Of a stretch of 6,373 nt of DNA, positions 1 to 4,000 are shown piece after piece (the first letter of the stretch is position 1; every line of letters starts with the position of its first letter). The stretch spans positions 1-6,373 of the forward strand of contig CALMPQ010000457.1 of the NCBI GenBank assembly GCA_937872005.1, written 5' to 3'. Source of the stretch: an uncultured Propioniciclava sp. GTDB taxonomy: Bacteria > Actinomycetota > Actinomycetes > Propionibacteriales > Propionibacteriaceae. The notes beneath the pieces are model-generated. The model saw only the letters and a list, made by a program, of their open reading frames with translations. It was not told where the DNA came from and ran no database searches. The position numbers and the translations under genes are program-made.

Positions 1-120
1 CGCGAGGACGCGGAAGAAGACGGCCGGCTTGTCCTCCGGGATGGAGGTCCCGACCTCGAGGCCAGCGAGCTCGTCAATGACGGCCTGCTCGACGTCGGCG
101 GGAAGGATGAGCTGTGGCAT
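1..120 (-). CDS. Probable tail terminator protein, N-terminal fragment (cut by window edge)
   Basis: Reading the minus strand from an ATG at 120 gives 40 codons, beginning MPQLILPADVEQAVIDEL and running off the window with no stop. The pattern of an N-terminal amphipathic helix, then the segment VGTSIPEDKPAVFFRVLA, resembles the start of siphophage tail terminator (tail-completion, gpU-like) proteins. These cap the tail tube and contact the head connector. Position supports this: it follows adaptor, stopper and a gp10-like gene, exactly where HK97-type and actinophage genomes place the tail terminator. The ATG overlaps the TGA of the upstream gene by one base (TGATG), which suggests coupled translation. 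Only about a third of a typical family member is visible, so the assignment rests mainly on gene order plus a short similarity. Another small minor tail component is possible. Confidence 0.65.
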   Translation of the reverse strand, partial: MPQLILPADVEQAVIDELAGLEVGTSIPEDKPAVFFRVLA

Positions 121-380
121 CAGCGCCCCCTGTCCAGTGCCCGGATCAGGTCGTTGTCCTCGGCCTGCTTGCGGCGCGAGGCCGCGTTGCCGGTGCCGAC
201 GACGACCTGCGCACGGTCGTGGCCCATGAAGCTGCTCAGCCGCCACTCCGCACCCTTGTCGGTGGGGAGGGCCGCGTGGATGCGGGTGCCGCGGTCCTCG
301 AGGTCGCGCTGGACCTCAGCGGACTTAAGAAGCTCGATGATGCCCTTGGGGTTCATCTTGATGGTGCGGGCTGCGACCAC
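120..380 (-). CDS. HK97 gp10-like minor head-tail (neck) protein
   Basis: This is an 86-residue protein started by GTG at 380. A GAAGGGG ribosome binding site lies at 394-388, seven bases upstream. An in-frame ATG at residue 9 (MNPKGI) has no visible ribosome binding site, so GTG is preferred. The N-terminal helix NPKGIIELLKSAEVQRDLE, a middle strand region with DRAQVVVGTG, and a basic C-terminal end LIRALDRGR match the pattern of the HK97 gp10-like proteins of actinophages, which sit in the neck and are needed for head-tail joining. At 86 residues it is shorter than many members of about 110-140. It lies four bases after the stopper gene and overlaps the next gene by one base. The family call comes from pattern and position; the exact structural role is inferred. 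Confidence 0.68.
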   Translation of the reverse strand: MVAARTIKMNPKGIIELLKSAEVQRDLEDRGTRIHAALPTDKGAEWRLSSFMGHDRAQVVVGTGNAASRRKQAEDNDLIRALDRGR

Positions 381-384
381 TGGG

Positions 385-714
385 TCACCCCTTCCAGACG
401 GAGAGGTGGATGACCATGTGGTCGAGGATGCCGGTCTCCCAGCGCTCGGGCTCGCCGTTCACCTGGAAGTCTCCCTCGGTGAGGGGCACCACGTCGTCGT
501 CCTGGACGTCACTGTCGGGCTGGGCCCAGACCGTCTTGACGATCTCTCGACCGTTGCGGTTGACGACGTCCTCGGTGCCGGTGCCCGGCTGGACCGAGCC
601 GTAGAAGACGGCCTCGTCCGGGACGCCCGCGTAGTCGCGGACCTCGTTGCCGTGGTCGGAGACGAGCGGGTAGCGCCGGCGGGTGTGCGCGACGGCCATG
701 AAGCTTGGCAGCAT
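385..714 (-). CDS. Head-to-tail stopper (connector) protein
   Basis: This is a 109-residue protein. Its ATG at 714 directly abuts the TAA of the HNH gene. A GAGGAG ribosome binding site at 730-725, inside the 3' end of the HNH gene, is ten bases from the start. A second in-frame ATG at residue 6 lacks an evident ribosome binding site. The pattern is that of siphophage stoppers: an N-terminal basic segment (HTRRRYPLVSDHGNEV), the strand SVQPGTG, an acidic turn around DVQDDDVVPL, then NGEPERWETG followed by the closing strand MVIHLSVWKG. These proteins form a ring below the adaptor that retains packaged DNA and receives the tail. The presence of adaptor, gp10-like and tail-terminator neighbours supports the role. 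The first five residues may be a by-product of the HNH insertion upstream, which is an inference. Confidence 0.75.
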   Translation of the reverse strand: MLPSFMAVAHTRRRYPLVSDHGNEVRDYAGVPDEAVFYGSVQPGTGTEDVVNRNGREIVKTVWAQPDSDVQDDDVVPLTEGDFQVNGEPERWETGILDHMVIHLSVWKG

Positions 715-1053
715 TTAGTGATCGCTCCTCAGGTACTCCGCCGCGCGGTCTAGCAAGTGCGGCTCGTCTTGCAGTAGGCCGAGCGCTGTGTTGCAATTCC
801 CACAGAGGAGGCCCCGGACCTTGCCGGTCGCGTGGTCATGGTCGATGTGCAGATGCCCCGCGGGGCGCTTGTGGCAGATGGCACATCGCCCATCCTGGGC
901 AATCTCCATCTCTACGTACTGGGCATGGGTGATGCCGTAGTCACGCTGCAAGCGGGCATTACGCTGGGGGCCTCTTCGTTCACGGCTGGCCGCTTGGCAG
1001 TCGGGGCATCCCTTGCGGTACAGGTTCCCAGTGCCATGAATGTGATCTTCCAT
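715..1053 (-). CDS. HNH nuclease of the recombination endonuclease VII type
   Basis: This is a 112-residue protein started by ATG at 1053, which overlaps the adaptor's TGA by one base. A GGGAGG site lies at 1063-1058, only four bases upstream. The frame stays open upstream to 1350, but that part lies inside the adaptor gene and reads as low-complexity Arg/Gly/Pro, so it is not used. The core is a clear endonuclease VII fold: CAIC (C57, C60), HIDHDH (69-74), GKVRGLLC and CGNCN (C84, C87, N88). From memory of T4 gp49, its zinc cysteines 23/26/58/61 and catalytic D40, H41 and N62 align with C57/C60/C84/C87 and D71, H72, N88, so all key residues are present. An extra CPDC at 16-19 precedes the core. 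Family members nick or resolve branched DNA, or act as free-standing homing endonucleases. G+C is about 62% by hand count, against about 68-70% in flanking genes, consistent with later arrival. Confidence 0.9.
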   Translation of the reverse strand: MEDHIHGTGNLYRKGCPDCQAASRERRGPQRNARLQRDYGITHAQYVEMEIAQDGRCAICHKRPAGHLHIDHDHATGKVRGLLCGNCNTALGLLQDEPHLLDRAAEYLRSDH

Positions 1054-1604
1054 CAGACCTCCCGGGGGAGGCGGTACGAGTTGACGACCGCGAGGTCGCG
1101 GGCGAGGAGCGTGAGACCGCCCGACACGCCCGGGGCCGTGGTGGCCCAGGCCATCGCTACCGCGCCGGCCTGCTCGCGCGTGGCACCCGTAGGCGAGCTC
1201 AGCGCGATCGAGCTCACCTGGAGCACGACCTCCTTGAGGTCGGCGGGTACTGCGGTGTAGCCGGAGTTGAACGCCACGACAACGCCGCCCCAGACCTCGG
1301 GGAAGCAGGCGCCGTCCTTGCGGCGGAGGTTGCCGGTCCGGCGGGACCACTCGAAGTCGGTGACCGCGACGCCGGACACCGTGACCGAAGCCACGGAGTT
1401 GACCTTGAGGGACGGCAGGTAGAGTACCGTGCCCCCGCCGTCGAGGGTCGCAGTCACGTCTTCGGGTGGAGCGATGTTCCAGCCGGCGTAACGCCGGATG
1501 GCCTCGCTTGCCCCGTCGAGGATGAGCTGCGACCGCCCGTCGGTCGGAGAGATGTTGCCCTTGGTGTACACCGACAGCTCGGCAGGAGATGCGAATGACG
1601 CCAT
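1053..1604 (-). CDS. Head-to-tail adaptor (connector) protein
   Basis: This is a 183-residue protein started by ATG at 1604, with a strong AGGAGGT ribosome binding site at 1618-1612, seven bases upstream. It has the layout of the gp6/gp15-like phage connector family: an N-terminal helical part (SPAELSVYTKGNIS, then the helix around SQLILDGASEAIRRYAGW, about 25-42), a beta-rich insertion (about 50-115, including TATLDGGG, LYLPSLKVNSVASVTVSG, and FNSGYTAVP), and a C-terminal helix (ADLKEVVLQVSSIAL) followed by an extended tail. The GY-x-x-VP-x-DL motif before the last helix is typical. Twelve copies of such proteins sit under the portal and extend the DNA channel. The gene follows the 108-residue small protein by 34 bases and is translationally coupled to the HNH gene. 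Function is inferred from pattern and gene order. Confidence 0.82.
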   Translation of the reverse strand: MASFASPAELSVYTKGNISPTDGRSQLILDGASEAIRRYAGWNIAPPEDVTATLDGGGTVLYLPSLKVNSVASVTVSGVAVTDFEWSRRTGNLRRKDGACFPEVWGGVVVAFNSGYTAVPADLKEVVLQVSSIALSSPTGATREQAGAVAMAWATTAPGVSGGLTLLARDLAVVNSYRLPREV

Positions 1605-1610
1605 GGGCGG

Positions 1611-1624
1611 GACCTCCTCAGGTC
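1611..1624 (-). promoter_or_regulatory. Ribosome binding site of the adaptor gene within a small hairpin
   Basis: In the minus-strand RNA a five-base-pair stem (GACCU with AGGUC) with loop GAGG encloses most of the AGGAGGU ribosome binding site of the adaptor gene. The site itself and its seven-base spacing to the ATG at 1604 are plain in the sequence. That the hairpin tunes translation is inference: a five-pair stem is weak and could arise by chance. Confidence 0.35.
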
Positions 1625-1638
1625 AGGTGGAACTGGTC

Positions 1639-1965
1639 TTACTTGTTCTCGGCGGCCTTGGGCTCGGCCTTGTTGGCCTTCGCGTCTGCTGCCTTCTGCT
1701 CTTCGGCTTCCTTGGCCTTGGCAGCACCGACGTCAGCCTGGTTGGCCTGGCCGGTGGTCGTCTGCTCGAGCACGTTACCGGGCTCCTGCGAGTTGACGGC
1801 AGGATCGGGGTCAGCGCCGTCGGCGGTCCCGTCGACAGTGGTGTCCGCGCGCTTCACGAGCTTGGCGTCCTTGGGGAAGCCTACCTCGCCGTCGCGGTCC
1901 TTGTCCCACTGGAAGGTGCGCGTGCCGTAGCTGGCGTCCGGAATCTCGTATTCCCTGAGGGTCAT
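1639..1965 (-). CDS. Small hypothetical protein with Lys/Ala/Glu-rich tail, between capsid and adaptor genes
   Basis: This is a 108-residue protein started by ATG at 1965, with an AGGAGAG ribosome binding site at 1974-1968, and ended by TAA at 1641-1639. I do not recognise a family. Three parts can be seen. Residues 1-40 look foldable, with aromatic and charged residues (YGTRTFQWDKDRDGEVGF, then PKDAKLVKR). Residues 41-79 are acidic and rich in Thr, Asp, Gly and Pro, probably flexible. Residues 80-108 consist almost only of Ala, Lys, Glu, Asp, Asn and Gln (for example AAKAKEAEEQKAADAKANKA) and should be helical or disordered, with no hydrophobic core. There is no signal peptide or membrane segment. 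Position directly after the capsid gene suggests a structural or assembly accessory such as a minor capsid or decoration factor, but nothing in the sequence proves it. The good ribosome binding site and tight spacing support it as a real gene. Confidence 0.75.
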   Translation of the reverse strand: MTLREYEIPDASYGTRTFQWDKDRDGEVGFPKDAKLVKRADTTVDGTADGADPDPAVNSQEPGNVLEQTTTGQANQADVGAAKAKEAEEQKAADAKANKAEPKAAENK

Positions 1966-1985
1966 GGCTCTCCTAAGAGGTTGGT

Positions 1986-2023
1986 ACCCCCAGGGCCACC
2001 GGCGAACCAGTGGCCCCAGGGGT
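1986..2023 (-). promoter_or_regulatory. Strong 17-bp RNA hairpin with UUCG loop after the capsid gene
   Basis: The minus-strand RNA can form an uninterrupted 17-pair stem (2023-2007 with 2002-1986) closed by a UUCG tetraloop at 2006-2003. Three of the pairs are G-U wobbles: 2009 with 2000, 2018 with 1991, and 2017 with 1992. In the plus-strand RNA these become A-C mismatches, so the structure fits the transcribed strand only. It begins six bases after the capsid TAA and ends 20 bases before the next ATG. No U-run follows, so it is not a classical intrinsic terminator. It could be a partial terminator, an RNase barrier protecting the 3' end of capsid mRNA, or a processing site that lets capsid protein be made in excess of connector proteins. 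Confidence 0.7.
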
Positions 2024-2029
2024 CGTTGC

Positions 2030-3217
2030 TTACGCGGTGAGCGTCAGCTTCACGAACGCGGTCGGACGGTACACCGCGAGGAGGATGCGCTCCTCGGCGC
2101 GAAGCGCCACGCGGTTGTACTGGAAGTCCGTGCTGTCCGAGTTAGTCGAGTCGACCTGGATGCCGCCCTTGCGGAACAGCTGGGCAGCCGAGCCGAAGGC
2201 GCCGACGAGGACCGTGCCGGCAGCGATCGCCGGGGTCACGACGGTGCGCACGCCCCAGAGACCGGGGTTGCCGCCCGCGAAGGGGCCGCCGCCGCGGTAG
2301 TTGTCGTTGCCGTCCTTGGAGAGACGGAGCGTCTCGTAGTCGGCCGGGTTGATGACGATGCCGTCAGCCGTCTCCTGGGCGGAGCCGGTCGCGACCATGG
2401 TGATCGCGTGGAAGATGGCGTCGAAGCCCTTGTTCGGGGTGTACGTCGCCGAGGTCGCGTAGGTCTGGAGACCCGTGCGGTTCAGGATTCCGCGCAGGTT
2501 CGGCGCGGTGCCGTTCCCGTTCAGAATCTGGTCCTCTTCGACCACCATCAGGCGGCCGACCAGCTGGGAGTTGATGACCGAGACCAGGTAGTCCGTGTCA
2601 GCCATGGACTCGTCAGAGACCTTGGTGATGACCGCGATCTTCGACAGCGCCTCCGTGATGGGGGTGAAGTTGAAGTGAATCTGCGGCTTCTGGCCGTCCT
2701 CGGCGACTGCCGTGGGGGCACCCTCGACCGCGCCCTGCACCCAGTAGGTGAGGCTGGTGTTGGACATCGAGCCCTTGCCGAGCAGGTCGGCGATGGTCAG
2801 CCGGCGGAGTGGCGTCTCGTAGACGCCACCGTACTGGACCTTGCCGTTGCCGGCGACCAGGTTGGTGTCGGTCGCGGCCTTGAACTCAGGCGCCGACGTG
2901 GTGCGCTGGCCCTGTCCTTCGAGGAACGACTTCTGCGCACCCGACTTGACGAAGTGCTCGCCGAGGCTCGCAGCCTTGGGGGCGTCGTCGCCGGCGTCGA
3001 CCGCCTCGACCTTCTCGGCAGGGGTGCCGAACTGGGCCATGAGGGCGGTCTGCTTCTCGCCGCGGGCGATGATCGCCTTGAGCTCGGTGATGCGTGCGGC
3101 ATCCTTTTCGAGGTCCTCGACCTCGGTGTCCGTGAGGTCGCGCTTCGACGCCTTCACGCCCGCGATGATCGCGGAGTTCTTCGCCTCGAGGGCGGAGAGT
3201 TCTGCCTTGGGGCCCAA
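2030..3217 (-). CDS. HK97-fold major capsid protein with N-terminal delta domain
   Basis: This is a 395-residue precursor of the icosahedral shell. The start is TTG at 3217, with an AAGGA ribosome binding site at 3228-3224, six bases away; no ATG or GTG lies between it and the upstream in-frame stop. Residues 1 to about 105 are charged and helical (a coiled-coil delta or scaffolding domain), and cleavage by the neighbouring protease is expected around 100-120. The HK97 fold follows: LRRLTIADLLGKG (138-149), the E-loop with VAEDGQKPQIHF (171-182), the spine helix to LVGRLMVVEEDQILNGNGTAPNLRGIL, the P-domain strand DGIVINPADYETL, WGVRTVVTPAIAAGTVLVGAF, and the C-terminal NRVALRAEERILLAVYRPTA. 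K177, N368 and E375 align with the HK97 cross-linking residues K169, N356 and E363 as I recall that sequence. Length matches HK97 gp5 (about 385). The gene ends in TAA, followed by a strong hairpin. Confidence 0.95.
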   Translation of the reverse strand: MGPKAELSALEAKNSAIIAGVKASKRDLTDTEVEDLEKDAARITELKAIIARGEKQTALMAQFGTPAEKVEAVDAGDDAPKAASLGEHFVKSGAQKSFLEGQGQRTTSAPEFKAATDTNLVAGNGKVQYGGVYETPLRRLTIADLLGKGSMSNTSLTYWVQGAVEGAPTAVAEDGQKPQIHFNFTPITEALSKIAVITKVSDESMADTDYLVSVINSQLVGRLMVVEEDQILNGNGTAPNLRGILNRTGLQTYATSATYTPNKGFDAIFHAITMVATGSAQETADGIVINPADYETLRLSKDGNDNYRGGGPFAGGNPGLWGVRTVVTPAIAAGTVLVGAFGSAAQLFRKGGIQVDSTNSDSTDFQYNRVALRAEERILLAVYRPTAFVKLTLTA

Positions 3218-3242
3218 GGTAGTTCCTTTCGTGGGGTTCTGT

Positions 3243-3261
3243 TGCTCAGCTCAGCTGAGCA
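3243..3261 (-). promoter_or_regulatory. Hairpin with the protease stop codon in its loop
   Basis: In the minus-strand RNA a seven-base-pair stem (3261-3255 with 3249-3243) encloses a five-base loop CUGAG at 3254-3250. The protease stop codon UGA is inside this loop. It lies 25 bases upstream of the capsid TTG start. The pairing is direct from sequence; any effect on termination, coupling or mRNA processing is speculation. An alternative ten-base palindrome uses the same bases, so the structure may be incidental. Confidence 0.35.
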
Positions 3262-4000
3262 GGAAGGACATCGTCGCGAGAGCGGACTTGCGGCGGGCAG
3301 TGAGTGCGTCGCCCTCCTGGGCGCCCGCCTTCACGACCTCAGCCGAGCTGGCCTCGTCGTCGTTGTCTGCGGAATCCTTCGCGGCCGCGATGACCGCACC
3401 GAGTGCGGCGTAGGCGGTCTCGAGAGACTCCAGGTTCTTGGCGGAGATGGTCCGCCCGGCCTTGAAGCCGAGCGTCTCCGTGAGGGCCTTGACGGCCAGG
3501 ACTTCGGTGTCGGAGTTCGCGCCGAAGGGCACGACCGATGCCTCGTGGATGCGGAGCTTCCGGAGCTCGCGGGCCACGACCTTGCCGTCGTCGCCCTTGG
3601 GCACCTCGACGTCACCCGACTCGAGGGTGTCGTAGGCGAAGCTCATCTGGTTGATCCGGCGGCCCTTGAGCATCCGGTAGACCTGCTTGGCCTTCGGGTT
3701 CTCCAGGTCCAGAGACGCGTGCACGAGGAGACCGTGGTCGTCTTCGAGCAGGGACTTGGCGTGGCCGAGGTTGCTGAAGGGGTCGACGAGGTCGTGGCCG
3801 AAGAGGATCGGCATCACGTTGCCCGACGCCTTCCACTCGGCGATCGACTCCGCGAACGCACCCTTGGCGACGACGTCCCCGTAGGAGTCCGGCTCGCGGG
3901 TCCACGTGCTGACGTACGCCGTGAACTCGCCTTCAGCGAGGTCCACGCCGTCGTCGCCCGCGGCCTTGAGGCCGGTGAGGCGTACTGACTTGAGGTCCAT
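3251..4000 (-). CDS. HK97-family prohead protease (peptidase family U35)
   Basis: This is a 249-residue protein started by ATG at 4000, with AAGGAG at 4013-4008, seven bases upstream; the ATG overlaps the portal TGA by one base. The frame is open 11 codons further, but that lies inside the portal gene and lacks support. Family features in order: an early strand segment EFTAYVSTW (25-33), DSYGDVVAKGAFAESI (38-53), PILFGHD with the probable catalytic His69, the GLLVHASLDL strand, NQMSFAYD with the probable catalytic Ser120, and LRKLRIHEASVVPFGAN (146-162) with conserved Glu153. This herpes-like serine protease sits inside the prohead, cuts off the capsid delta domain and then itself. The C-terminal 70-80 residues are Ala/Asp/Lys-rich, as expected of a scaffold-like part. 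The next gene downstream is its substrate. Confidence 0.93.
   Translation of the reverse strand: MDLKSVRLTGLKAAGDDGVDLAEGEFTAYVSTWTREPDSYGDVVAKGAFAESIAEWKASGNVMPILFGHDLVDPFSNLGHAKSLLEDDHGLLVHASLDLENPKAKQVYRMLKGRRINQMSFAYDTLESGDVEVPKGDDGKVVARELRKLRIHEASVVPFGANSDTEVLAVKALTETLGFKAGRTISAKNLESLETAYAALGAVIAAAKDSADNDDEASSAEVVKAGAQEGDALTARRKSALATMSFLLS

Noticed and set aside
154..753. A 199-codon plus-strand open frame across the gp10-like, stopper and HNH genes
   Set aside because: It overlaps several well-supported minus-strand genes and their junctions, and its composition is that of an antisense shadow.
1054..1350. N-terminal extension of the HNH frame by 99 codons to an ATG at 1350
   Set aside because: The extension lies wholly within the adaptor gene in another frame and reads as Arg/Gly/Pro-rich noise. 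The ATG at 1053 has a ribosome binding site and the usual small-HNH length.
1986..2023. Classical intrinsic terminator after the capsid gene
   Set aside because: The stem is strong, but it is followed by ACCAACC-type sequence rather than a U-run, and the connector genes downstream must be co-expressed. It was kept as a hairpin of unknown role.
1964..3988. A 674-codon open frame on the plus strand opposite the capsid and protease genes
   Set aside because: It is antisense to two firmly identified genes. Its translation is Arg/Gly/Val/Leu/Asp-rich without any recognisable domain, as expected when the complement of GC-biased codons lacks stops. No good ribosome binding site or supporting neighbour is present.
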